64,000 nucleotides of DNA. Origin: Caenorhabditis elegans. Taxonomy: Eukaryota > Nematoda > Chromadorea > Rhabditida > Rhabditidae. The position numbers were made by a program, and so were the translations under genes. The DNA lies in contig NC_003280.10 of NCBI RefSeq assembly GCF_000002985.6, positions 5,204,501 through 5,268,500 on the forward strand. Reading direction: 5' to 3'. The stretch's first letter is position 1. Every line of letters begins with the position of its first letter. The notes below the pieces were generated by a model. That model did no database searches. It was not told the origin of the DNA and saw only the letters and a list, made by a program, of their open reading frames with translations. Shown here piece after piece: positions 36,695 to 48,744 of the stretch.

Positions 36695-37160
36695 CGACGG
36701 GTTCTCTTAATACTTAATTGCTGATGATAAAATTAAACAAAAACGAAACAAATTTTGAAAAAGAAATTTAAAAAACCTTCGTAAACTTCGCAGTATCTCC
36801 ATCGCAACTCCACCGCTCTCAACTCCATCACATTATCGCAGCATCGCAGGTTTTCCTCGCATCGTCTCTGGAAATGTCCGAGCAAGTGTCCATCCAATGT
36901 CCATCTGAAAATTGAGTTTTGTTTAACGTAACAGTAGAAAATTAAGATTGTGCTGTGATACGCTAGTTAAAATAAAATAAAAATTTTGAAAAAGTGAGTA
37001 GTCTTACTGTTTCCGTTCCTCGATTATCTCCTCACTTCCTACATTGCTTATGAAAGTTGTAGCCGCCCTTTGGATCTGGCATGTGCCACTCGAGACTTGC
37101 TGAAAACAAACAAAATATTGCATTGCTTTTCAGAAAAATGCTCACTCTTAAAATCTCCAT
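36544..37160 (-). CDS. candidate gene running into the tandem array
   Basis: Four spliceable segments keep one frame: 37160-37146 (MEILR), 37099-37008 (QVSSGTCQIQRAATTFIS...), 36904-36777 (WTLDGHLLGHFQRRCEENL... to CEVYE) and the first type-B array unit, 36609-36544 (VCTTSAIRAIECLEKLVYEL). Introns are 46, 103 and 167 bp with GT/AG ends and matching phases. Type-B units are 66 bp between acceptor and donor, so they can be added without shifting the frame; the next unit is type A and brings an in-frame TAG after LLLEQF. The product would be about 115-120 residues with no recognised family. The true 3' structure is unclear, since alternate splicing over the array or a terminal exon below 35354 are possible. 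Moderate to low confidence that it is expressed. Confidence 0.4.
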
Positions 37161-37567
37161 GTCCGCGGTGTGTCATCGTTTTGATGTAAAATTTCTGTGG
37201 AGGTTGCCAACTATCGGACCTGAAAGTATCTCAAATTTAAAATGTAATGCATTGTTTTTGTGAAAATTAGTGCAGAAAATTCGACTCTAAACTCGATCAA
37301 AATCTCAATTTTCTGAAAACAACACTATTGTACTCACCGGATTTGCAGAGGTTTTTCTCAAAAGCTGACCCGAGAAAATCGAGAAATAAACTGAATTTAG
37401 TTTTTCAATTGCTTTTGTTGTACACACGTGAAGATAATATTTTATTCATTTTTTTTAAACTCTAATTTTCTAAAAAACACATTTTGGCGTTAAAAATACA
37501 AAATACTACAGATAAATTTTCGGAAACTGAAAAGTTTTAAATTGTAAAAAAATAATTCATGTAGCAA

Positions 37568-37805
37568 ACATAAAAGGTTCCGTTTTCCAGTTGAGAAGCC
37601 TGGGAGCATAGTAGTATCTGAAATTGTAACAATTTTAATTGAGTCCTCAAGTTTTTTATTCTCCTGGTATTTCTGTTTCCCGAAAGGAAATTTTAATTTT
37701 AAAATACTCGCAAACCGTGCAAACGGAATATGAGTTTATGGATATTGTGCAATGAAACAAGGTCTTGATTATGTTACTCCATTCTGACCCATTGGTTGAA
37801 GAATT
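37568..37805. pseudogene. scrambled fragments of a patched-related exon
   Basis: Plus-strand 37568-37620 closely matches 39538-39590 of the neighbouring ptr gene (segment GTTTTCCAGTTGAGAAGCC), in the same orientation as that minus-strand gene. Plus-strand 37735-37802 matches the same exon in the opposite orientation (encoding the MEQGLDYDKLLLHSDPLVEA region) with a small deletion and a stop. Both are short, broken and partly inverted, so this is debris of a duplicated exon. Confidence 0.75.
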
Positions 37806-38065
37806 GAAGCTATGATATAGCTACAGAAATGCATATCGGAGACTCGGACAACGAAAGGTTAAAGCAAAATTGTTTTTTAATATACATTTTTTAAAAATTG
37901 TTCCTTTGAGAAAACTGTGTTTCGCGTTTCTGTGTGATAATGAAATGTGTGAAAAACTTTATAAATTTGTCATAAATACCCGTAATAAATAATTGTGGAG
38001 AAAGATGGTTGGAATGAGCAAAATAATTCGAGAAAATAATAGAAAAAACAACAATTAAACATTAT

Positions 38066-41000
38066 TCACGAGGATACATTTACCGGCAAATTAATTGCAT
38101 AAACACTATTTTTATTTTCCTTCAGCTTTCTCCGACGATCGGATGCTTTCTTGGATGCATCTGAAAGTCGTTCGATAACTGGAATACACATTGAGAGAAG
38201 TATCGGGAGAAGCATTAGAGCATGCCAGGCACCAATAATAAGAACAAGAGAGATAGTTTTAAAGAAGACAAGAACCATGTAGGAATCAATAAATGCTAGA
38301 ACAAAAACTCCGAGAATTGTAGACAAACTTCCATGGACCACTGAAAAATTAAAATGTATCGTTTGATTCAATTCAAATTCAAAGATTACCTGGCCAAGCC
38401 AACTTTTCCATAGCATCTACGCATCGATCAAAAGCCGACAGATTACTATCATTACTAACAAATCCATGAGTAATATGAGCGGAAAATTCAATTGAAAATC
38501 CAATGGACATAATAATTGTAATCATTGAAATCGGATCCAGCTTAACACTCCATAATGATAAAAATCCAATTACACCTGAAACATGGTTTTATTTGGAGAT
38601 TAGGAGATGGATCTAAATTACCAATATCAATAGTAACCATCGCAAATGTAATGAAAAGTGCACAAATTGGATTTGGAATGAAGATGAGAGCTACACAGAA
38701 CATACAAAACATTGCCAGCGTGTCATTTGTGATTGTTGAACTTAAGATCACATTCAACTGATCGGCGATTGCTCGACTCTGTTGATATGTTACAATATTC
38801 AGATCTGGATGACGGTCAGCCACACCACGGAGCTCTGAAAAATTTTAATGCATCGTGTCTGTTACAACATCTTTCTTCTCTCGCAAATCGTCAATTTCAG
38901 TAGTGCACTGTTAACTTTCTGTCGCCCGTTATCAACGACTCAATTGCAATCTGCCAAGCTTCTATTTTCCTAATTACCTTCTGTAATCAAAACCAAATCT
39001 GTAGGCGTCGAAAGACGATGAACTCCAATCCGGAATCGATATGACTTCAACTCCAAAGTATCATAATCGGATTCGTTCGCCCACACAAAATCTTGTGACC
39101 AAAGTTTATAAAACGCAAAGAGCTGGCTCCATTCATAAACTCCAACGATCCAACTTTCTCTATTATCGTTCAAATAAGATCCAGTGAGGTTACTGTACTT
39201 TTTGTATTCTCTCATCCAAAATGATGTTCCTTTGCCGCCAAGAGCTGAAATTTTGAATAGGACATTAAATGGAAAAATGTTGTCTTACAGTAGGAAATAT
39301 TTTCAAACTCTTGAGCAACAAGTTCAATTCTATCTCGGCTCTCGGCAATTGTAATATTTGGACAGTTTTGAATAGCAATTTCGATTTGATCTCCACCATG
39401 GAATAGTTCAATTTCTCGTTTCAATGCTTCAACCAATGGGTCAGAATGGAGCAGCAGTTTGTCATAATCTAGACCTTGTTCCATTACACAAATTCCATAA
39501 ACAGATATTCCAAGGTATATAATAAATGTAACGAACATAAAAAGTTTCGTTTTCCAGTTGAGAAGCCAGGGAACATAGTAATCTCTGAAATGATGGAAAT
39601 GTAAAAAGGTATATCCGAGATGATGTATTTTGCTTAAGAATTGCACGGTCGTGTTGAGACCCGGTATAATATTTTTTCCACGTAAATCGTAGTATTTATC
39701 ATCCAGGTTACCCCTAGAAAATTTACAGATTTTTTTATTTAATTACCTGAAGAAATGTCCCATCGCACCTCTACTCTTGACTGGGATATGAATTTGGGAT
39801 GGATCTGGCGATGAGTCATATGAAGACTTTTCGGCGTTCTCGGCGTTTTCTTCAATTTCCATATTTTTATCATTTTTAGCTTCATCTTTCTTTTCTTTTT
39901 CAGCTTTTGCATCTTTTCTGCTTTTTGATTTCTTCTTCTTCAAATTAGGTTGCAATGAACCATCTTCAATTGTGTAGATATCGCCGGCCTAAAGATTTTC
40001 AATATGTATGATATAGACAATTGAAAAAAAACTTACAGTAATACACGGCATACAAGAGTTTCTGCCAGACATTTGAGCTTTTGCAGAAATAACCATTAAA
40101 GCAGCAAAGAAGGTGATTTGATAAAGGAATGTGAAGAACATGCAGGCAGCTGTCATTGCACAGAAACCCTGGACAGCAATGATATCAGTGATAGTTCCAG
40201 CTCCAAAAGAAAGAACGTCAGTGAATGATGTGATGAAGATTGCAACTGCTGACTCGGACATTGCTTCAATCATTCTTTTTTTCATCACTTTTGGGCTTCT
40301 TCCCGGATATTTCATTTCAGTGTTGTGCCACGCGGCAACCGCAATGAACATGTCATCGACACCGATAGCTGAAAATTGAATAGTTTTTGTGAAGTACATT
40401 GAAAATGTGCATAATTAGGAAAATTAAAGTAACAAATTGAAAACTAGTCCAAACCTATTTTATGGTTTTTTATTAACGGGGTTCGAATGTTTCCTTTCTG
40501 AAGTTAATTTGAAAAGGTATCGTATGATGTTTGTTTCAAAAATTTTTCAGTCAGAGGCGCTTAAATTGTTTGCTGAAAATAAGGCTTACATAAAACCAAG
40601 AACGGAGCGATGAGTGTGATTTCTGCAAAAAACATTCCGAACCACAAGAGCAATCCAATTCCACTGAAAACTCGTCATTTTAATTGTTTCCTAACTTCCA
40701 AAATTACCTCAGAATAGCCAGAACAGAAGACAAAACTCCACCAAGTGCAAGCATAGGTTTTGAACGAAGCCAATCAATATGAAGTGGCCATGAATGATCC
40801 ATGCGGAAGTACCATTTGACAGAATAAAATGCGGTGAACAGTACTAACACGGCAATTGTTACATTGAAATATGGTTTCAATCGATTTGCATTCCTGGTCA
40901 GACCCTGATCCACAATTCTCGAATGTTTAATATGACATTGAATTGTTGGATGGTCTGCGTATGTTTCACGAACGAATTTTTCAGCTGTGTCTTCCCAAAA

Positions 41001-42335
41001 TTTAGCCAACTGCTCTTGCTCTTCGTCGTCAAATTTTAAGAAATACCAAAGTCGCATGGCTCTTGCGTATTTGATAGTATCATTCGGATATGTATCTACA
41101 CCTCCAATCACAAATGCAATATATATTGGAGTTCCTTCTTGGTTAACTTGTGGGAATGTCACTGAGATTCCTCTGAAATTTCAAAATAAAGCTATAGGTT
41201 GGTTTTGTATCTAATAGTTTGAAAGAAAGTTAGTAAGCCCCATTTTTATGTTTATAGACGAAAAAATTTTCATATTATAAAAAATGATATTATAAATTTA
41301 GTGTATTTGAGCTTTACTTTACCTTTTGTTGAGTTCGTGCCTCCGTTTCAACAACTCGATGACATTTTTCTCTCTGTAACAATCCCCATACCAGTTCATG
41401 CACACATCCTGAAAATTAGAATGATTTTGTTGAGTTTACACAAAAATTAAAGTTGAAAATACCTTAAACGTAATTGTAATATTCCTGTTCTCTTCGATTT
41501 CAGTTTCATTCAAATGTCTCTTCCTCATCAGTGCTGGATTATCTTCAAGTGCAGCTTCCCGTGGAAAACTGACATTTGTCACTAATTCCTCTTCAATTTT
41601 TGCAATATCGTTAAGATAAGAACCTTCTAAAATATTGGGGTAAGTTCCATTCTCATATGGCCGTCCGTGAACAACTAGATAAAGATATCGATTCCATTGA
41701 AATGTACGTTCAGGTAAAAACTCGTAGGATTTCACTGGCCACAGCTGGAAAAAAATTAATTTTCATGATTTGGGTATTGAAATTTAGAATCTTCGGAAAT
41801 TTTCAAAAATTAAAGCTACTGACTTTGCCTGCCTACCTACAGACAGTTTTCTATCGTTTGGAGTTTGGCGTAACCTTATTTATTTGCAGACATGTGCATA
41901 GAACACAGAATATTAAATGTTATATTTCTGAAATTCAAACGAAGATTTTTTTCAAAAAGTGGATACGCAGGCAGGGAATCCTATAGGAATCCTTTCGTAA
42001 AAGCCTAATTTTTTGGATTTTGCAAACTTTTTTGAGCACAAACTAAAAAAACCTAACCTCACTAAAAACCTGTTCTTCTTTCCAACTTGGTGCTGAAACA
42101 GGTGTGTACAGCTTCCTTGCATCAAGAAGTGTCAATTCTTTAATCCAATAAAATCCACAACTACATATGGCAGTTAATATGACAGGAGCTATTAGAAAGA
42201 CCTGAATTTTAATCTTCCAGTTTGTATGAAACTTCATCTTAAACCTACATAATAATAATCAACTAGAAGGTGTTTAGTATACCATGCGAAAACTTTTTCC
42301 AGCTTTTTGTCAAGAGTTGGAATCCGGCATCGCAT
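38066..42335 (-). CDS. ptr-6: patched-related sterol-sensing-domain protein
   Basis: Twelve-span membrane protein of the nematode Patched-related family, RND-like, linked in C. elegans to moulting, apical trafficking and growth. Exons: 42335-42283, 42244-42058, 41744-41463, 41408-41323, 41172-40708, 40663-40590, 40368-40037, 39988-39747, 39713-39289, 39244-38978, 38834-38622, 38575-38390 and 38340-38066, 3087 bp, 1028 residues. TM1 lies in residues about 28-50. The first extracellular loop has Cys pairs (DVCMNWYGDCY). The sterol-sensing domain spans about 315-495 with FLVLSIGVDDMF. A Lys/Glu-rich cytosolic loop (KKKKSKSRKDAKAEKEKKDE) follows. The second half repeats the layout with RDYYVPWLLNWK, then FSIEFSAHITHGF and a final VVHGSLSTILGVFVL. 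The ATG abuts a TTTCCAG acceptor, as in trans-spliced genes. The symbol rests on remembered synteny with the next GPCR gene. Confidence 0.9.
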
Positions 42336-42345
42336 CTGGAAATTT
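42336..42345 (-). promoter_or_regulatory. splice acceptor touching the ptr-6 start codon
   Basis: Minus strand AAAATTTCCAG ends immediately before ATG at 42335, with no upstream coding exon found. This favours a spliced-leader acceptor. Confidence 0.5.
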
Positions 42346-45300
42346 TAAGAGACTCTTTTAATTAACGAATAAAAAATTAATTTCAAGATATTTCTCGAAA
42401 TAACAAGTGAGAACAAGATTCAACGTGAGAAAACCGGTTTGATTGATGATTTGTGGTGTTGCCAAATGCATATCCACCTGACAAAACTATGTACGACGTC
42501 ACAAAATGGTCAGAAAATCGAAGAATTGGAAAAGAAGATTGGAGAATTATCTTTGATCTGACTGATCTATAGATCAACTACCATCAAATTACTAGGTCAT
42601 ATATACTATAGTACTCAATAAGCACCGAAAGTTGTGAACCAAGAAAAGTTGCGAAAATGAGAAAAAAATAGTTTGGAGAAATGAAATTGAAACCAGACAA
42701 GAAAAGGTGTATAGACTTGATGATACTATCATATTGTAGTGGCTTTGTAGTGTTTATGTAAAGAAAATATTATTTTTTACTCTCTATTATATAGGAAGTT
42801 GGATTGAAGTTGGAAAGAAGTTGGAGGAAGTTGGAAGTTGGATCAGACACATGAATACATTATAAAAAAAGTTTTTAAAAATTTAAATTACTTGAAGAGC
42901 AGAATCCCAGATTTTTCAAGTTCTACGACCCATTATAGAATCACAGGAATTTAAAAAAAATGGATAGTACCGGGAAGCGGTGTGCAATAAGGGCGAGAAG
43001 CACATTTTTTCCCGCTTCAAAAATGGATGTTTTTAGTAGGCATGCGTGTGGATAAAGGCAGGCAGACATTTTTCAGTTCGAAATCTGGGAAAGAAGAATA
43101 TCTTCCAAGATTTTACTAATTTTTAAAATTTTTCAAATTAGAAAGTTCTAACTTTTTTTTTTCAAAAAACCAACATTTTAAAATCTATGCAAAATAAAAC
43201 AACTAAAGTACAACATCAAAAAAATTCGAGCGCAGACAGTACCAAGTACACGGAAAACAATTAATCCAGCTTTTCTTGTTTGACGCCACAAGAAAAAAAA
43301 CGGAGAACAGCTAATCTTTTCACCAGGTGGTACAGTCATAGGGGGAAGTAAGGGGCGGAAAATTGGAAAATAATTCACGAGGGATTAGAATGAAAATAGC
43401 AAGGACAAATCAACGGGTACAATGGCATCGATGGGGTGGTGGTTTGGTAGAAGACGATGCAAAAAATATATATGTAAGGGGAGTAAAAAAGGTCACGCTC
43501 GATGGGAAAAAGAACAGAGATTAGGCAGGTGGCAAAAACGATTGTAGGTTGGTTTTCAGGACGACAAGAGGATTATTAAGTCAAGGTCAGGAAAACTTGG
43601 AGGATTTTCTGGAAGATAGATTTGGAGTCGGTAGTATACTCCTATGGTCTAGTAAGTAATGTAAGCAATTACAACTTCCCAGCATTGCAAAAGTTATACG
43701 CTTTCTTGAAATTTTAGTTTCAAATCAAACGACGTAAAAACTGTTCAGGATCGCCGCGCTTTGCAGATCATAGCAAACACAAAAATTACGCAAGTATTGC
43801 AATATAATACCGTCATCCCGACTTGGACAGGGTGTGATGATAAGCGCGGCGCAAAAGAGACGGACTAAAAGAAAAGAGGCAGAAGCCCCTCCAAAAAGGT
43901 TGTTGTCCTTGTTCTTACCCTCTACGACAGGTTCTTCCTCGTCATCGTTATCGTTAATCAACGGATGAAATTAGGAGAAAAAGGTACTCATTTAGATATG
44001 TACTAATGAAGTGGATTTACTTTGATTCGGTTTTACTTATTTAGGGAAACAATGTCGAGATGCCTAAATGAAAGCAGTTAATCACATCAAAGGGTGATCG
44101 TGTTAGGTCTCGCGGTCTAGACAGTTTATAGTATGGTAACTTAAAATATAGAATAAAGAGCAGGAAGGTACGAGGTAGGCATGGGGCTGAAAGAAAAAGA
44201 AAAACTGAATACGTATGACAGTTTTATAATACCACATATTATTGAATTTACGAATTGCCGCAGTTTTCAATATGCCTGCAGCTCTATAGACGCCTCTGAA
44301 TTTCTGAATTTATGCGCAAATTTGGTCACGTTTTTGCCAGTTGAAAAATAAGAAAACTGTCAGGACAAACTTTGGAATACTCGAACTTTCAAAATGTTTT
44401 CAAATGTTTTTTTAGGTTTTAGTCATGTGAGATGAGAGACATATGAGACGATACATCCTGCATGAATTTTCAAAAAGTTTGGCACTGAATACCGATGTAG
44501 ACTATTTAAAAGAGATCACTAATAACATTTTCAAGAAATATGAATATGTCGCGAGAAAAATGAAGGAGGAAAAAATATGGAAAACGATGGGAATAAATCA
44601 TGGGCGCGCTGTTTCTGGTTCCTATTCTCTTTTTTTCCTTGTCATCCCTCCTCCTCCTAGGGATGATATACAATGCCATTGACTGCATGCTGTGTTTTCT
44701 ACCTGTTTTTGGGATTTATTTCACACTTTGTTGGGTTTTCAGTTCTTTTCATGTATTTACATTTTCTGGTAAACATCCAACTTTTAAAGTTCTCTCTTGA
44801 CCTTCATGTTTGATTTTTTGATTGGCAAGGAACACTGCATTGAACAAGGGACTTGGTGGCAAATTCGCCGAATTTCATAGTCTGGCGATTTTCTATTTCT
44901 GGACTTGGAAGATGATTAGGAAGCTTATTAAAAGTGAAGTAAAATTGAGTTTTATTTGCCGAAAAAGTCATAAAATTGCCTCGAAATACTGAAAATAAAT
45001 AAAAATTAGTTTCCAATGGTTGCGAGACAGTTTTTGGCCTATTCTATCACAGCAGTAAAAATTTGATGCTTCTCTATTTTTAAATCCATACAGTTAAAAA
45101 GAACCCTCAAATTAGTCTAATTAAGAAAACAAACGACTTTTGAACGAAATAAGTTAAGAAAGCAAAACGCAGTGACAGTTTTATTTTCGTTTCACTTTTT
45201 GGCAAAGAAGGTGCAATTATGAACTTTCTTAGAGGAAGTACTTGTAACTTTAAAGTTGAAAAGTTTCGTGAACATGTAACATTGAGTACCAGGACTGGAA

Positions 45301-46482
45301 AAAGTGGGGGAGGGAAATATTTGAGCTGAAAAATGTGACTTACTATTAGAAAATATTTACCGATCACGGGATAACTACCAATTCTGCACCTCTCATAGAT
45401 AAGCTAAACTTTTCACTTGTAAAGCTTCAATAAGTTAATAATAGTAAGCTTGGAAACTTCATGAGTTTTGGAATACAAAACTATGTTTTAGAATAACAAC
45501 TTTTGAGTTTTAAGAGCTTAATCCACAAGCCGATCTGATTTGAGACTTATTCCCTATAAATATTTTTTAAAACTATTCTAAGCATCAAGCAGAACCATTT
45601 GATGTTCTTAAAAAAATATCCTTGCATAACAAGAGTGTTGTCTGAAACCTACTTTTAACCACTCTTGCAAAAAAGTACTGTACTGCAACGAGAGCGAACA
45701 AAAAACAACAAATTGCTGTGGTTAAAAGTCAAAACGGTTAAAAAGAGGTGATGAGGTAGGATGCAAGTGTCCCTCCACCGAGAGTAATTTTGTGGAAAGT
45801 GAGGTAACAGAAAAATGAAGGAACTGGTTTTCACCTCTTTTTACTTTTTTATATCCAGACCTCCCACGGTTCCTGGGGTCTTTTTAGCATGACGATGCAA
45901 AAACACTTGATTTATTTTTGTTTATTTATTGGTTTATTACCTAAATCAATATTTAATTGGAGTGTGATTACTGTTGTAACATTTTTGAGATATTCAATAC
46001 TTATGCAACTAGAGAGATCGAGGGAAAATTGGATATTACTAACAGAAAACTAAACGTTTGGAACTAAAAACAAATAAAATTTATTAGGAATTTCTAGACA
46101 CTTTCATATAAAAATTGTCCCAAAATGGATTGAAGTTACAAGTTCCGAAAGCGTTGCGATGCAGCTTTTGAAACTTCTGTTATCTGAGAAATCATTTTAA
46201 AAAGTATAGTTTCAGACTTGAAAATAACAGATGCCCCTAAAGCATTCATAAATATAATACGGCACTAATAAAAATGTTCTCTACCGAAAGGTAAGCGTAG
46301 GTCGCCTTCAGCCTATGTAACACTTCTCTGATAGGCATCCTGACTTTTTTGTACCTACATATATATCCAGAACAACTCCATCAAATTACTGTTTTTTTTT
46401 TAATTGCATACAAAATTCACACTTTTCAAAAATTTTTATTGATTTTTGTAAAACATCATACACCCGCTGTCTCCTCGTAATA
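42346..46482. other. intergenic region upstream of ptr-6, no gene seen
   Basis: About 4.1 kb. A GAAGTTGGA-type short repeat lies at 42793-42843. An acidic open stretch near 43905-43961 (-), with NDNDDEEEPVVEG before a GTAAG donor, is the only suggestion of an exon and could not be linked to anything. Scattered copies of a CAGGCAGGC/GCCTACCTG motif occur (for example 43030-43080). Confidence 0.5.
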
Positions 46483-46756
46483 CATGCAAAATACCTTGGG
46501 GGGTTTGAGTTCTCTAATGAACAAAAAAATACAACAAGAAAAGCCGAAGATCGTATTGAAGTTTGGTATGATCTGAATGACACGTAATGTTTGGATATTT
46601 TTTTGTTTTAAATTTTAGAGTTATTCGGAAGAAATTCTTGAATATCGAGTCTTCAAAGATGCTGGCTTATGGATGATTGTGGCTTCTGTATGGTACATGA
46701 TTTTTGTGCTGCTTCCGTGCCGGTTGATCTTTCGCTTTTTACTGAAATTTTTTTGA
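46483..46756 (+). pseudogene. fragment of an unidentified membrane-protein gene
   Basis: Two adjoining segments look coding. 46483-46581 encodes HAKYLGGFEF, then KAEDRIEVWYDLNDT. After a TTTTAG acceptor, 46619-46756 encodes SYSEEILEYRVFKDAGLW, then a transmembrane stretch (MIVASVWYMIFVLLP) and a stop. The donor between them is out of phase by one base, and no start or further exons were found. I infer the decayed 3' end of a membrane protein gene; the family is not identified. Confidence 0.45.
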
Positions 46757-46870
46757 TTTTATTGGTTTACGAGAATTTCAAGAGCATGTTTTTCATTCTC
46801 TGCATGCGGACGTTTTTTTTTTAATTTAAAATAAACTTTGCAAAGTTACTTGTGAGTTTTTCGTCGTTCC

Positions 46871-48406
46871 AGAATGTTGTTCTAGCTTACTCAGGCAACT
46901 CAAATCTAATATGAAAATATTAAATAGCAACATTTTTGTAGTTGGGTGATATTTCAAGATAAAATCGCAATATTCCGAGACTTATTCGAAATCTTTTTAG
47001 ATTGAGCAATCTTTTGAGAATATTTCGCAATATTTTGAGGTTGATTCGCAATATTTCTGAATCTGAAAATATTACGAAAAATTCGTAATATTTTGAGATG
47101 ACATAGCAATCTTTTGAGATTGGTTCGCAATCTTTCTGAAATCTAAAAATATTACAAAAAAATGTGTAATATTCTAAGATTAATTTGCAATCTTTTTGCA
47201 GTCCATAAAGATTACAAAACACCATTTCCAAATTTCCATCGGCTTCACATGATCGTGATATATATATACAACAATTATGATTACTGTTCCGTTCTAAATT
47301 CTCTTTTCTTCCAAATGATAAAAGACTTTTCAAAGTAAAAAAACAGCTACATGAAAATCTATATAATGGAGTATCTCACTGTTAACGGATATTTGATTTT
47401 TCGTTGCATATTGTAGAAGGAGTTTTTGCAGAGAAAGCCACAGAATTCACAAATCTGTCCACTCATGTAATTTTTTCTAGATAATTGGCCGGTCATATTA
47501 TAAATTCAGTCAAACAATCACGAAGATTGGTCAAATACATTAAAGTAGACTTACAACTATTCATTCACGCGTGATGCGTTTGAGATTTTCTGATTTCAAT
47601 TGAAATCATAAAATATTGTCAACAGCAAGCATGTTCCCAGTATACTCATCATTTTAATCAAATTGTTAGTGAAAATAAATATTGAAAAAATAAAATGTTA
47701 TTCTCTCTTTGACAAAAATTCGGAAAAATTGCAATTCTAACATTTTTAAAAGCATAACAAATAAATCGTTTTTCAACATTCGCTTTCAAAGAAAGTTATC
47801 CAATTTCGCTCTGACACTTAGAAAATTTGCGAAAAGTCACTGATTTCCCATCAAAGGTAACGAAAAGGACGTGCGCCCATCAACTATTTACTTAAGCAAT
47901 AACTATATCTAGATGCGACACGTACAGGATGGCTCAACAGGTAAGATAATGGTTCATAGACTCAACGACAAGCGACGGACAAGTTCAACTCCCCTCAATG
48001 GCAACAAAAGTTCTTCGAGTTATCACAAAACAGTTCTAGAATAGTCGATGAATGCATTTTTAATATTTAGAGACAAATTCGCAATATTTTGAGACAAAAT
48101 CGCAATATTCTGAGACGAAATCTCAATCTTCGGAGATGAAATCTCAATCTTCGGAGACTAGTTCGCAGTCTTTTGAGACAAATTAGTAATATTTTGAGAT
48201 AAAACGGAAGTCTTCCTAGAAATTTTCACACTTTCGCAATATTTTGAGATCAAATTGTAATCTTTTGAGACAAAATTGAAATCTATTCGAAATTTTTAGT
48301 AATCGTATATGGACGCACTATTTCTCGTTTTTACTACAAAAATATTGCTATTTAATATTTTCATATTAGATTTGAGTTGCCTGAGTAGAAAATTGCCCAA
48401 CATTTT
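46871..48406. mobile_element. 1.5 kb DNA element with long terminal inverted repeats
   Basis: The left end (about 46871-46942) and right end (about 48334-48406) are inverted copies: CTCAGGCAACTCAAATCTAA and the following ATATGAAAATATTAAATAGC appear on opposite strands, with about 56 bp nearly perfect and up to about 70 bp with mismatches. Inside both ends, subterminal arrays of a CGCAATATTTTGAGA-like motif occur (46950-47210 and 48050-48300). No transposase is encoded, so it is probably a non-autonomous element. Target-site duplications were not clear. Confidence 0.85.
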
Positions 48407-48744
48407 AATCATTAAAATTAAAACAAGCAATAAGCCGCAAGAAGGCATGTTTAGACAGTTACAGGCTCTTATAAAAGTTTACTTTTTACCGGAATTGTTT
48501 AAAATTTAAGCAACCACATGCAATATTATTAGGGAATATTTACGAGAGGCATTTAATTTCAACATTCCAAAAGCTAATGTCTGCCAAAAAACGTATACAA
48601 TCGTGCTGACTTACATTAAAATTGTACCAATTTTAAATTTAATACATTTTTAATTGATTTTTCAATAAAAACATTTGAAATATAATTTTTAGACATTAGC
48701 AAGAGGCATATCAAGAAGCTGGGCAGTTTCAAAAAGCAATACCA

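Noticed and set aside
47925-48005. tRNA-like segment (GGCTCAACAGGTAAG ... GTTCAACTC) inside the inverted-repeat element
   Set aside because: The acceptor and T stems do not pair and the anticodon stem cannot be drawn.
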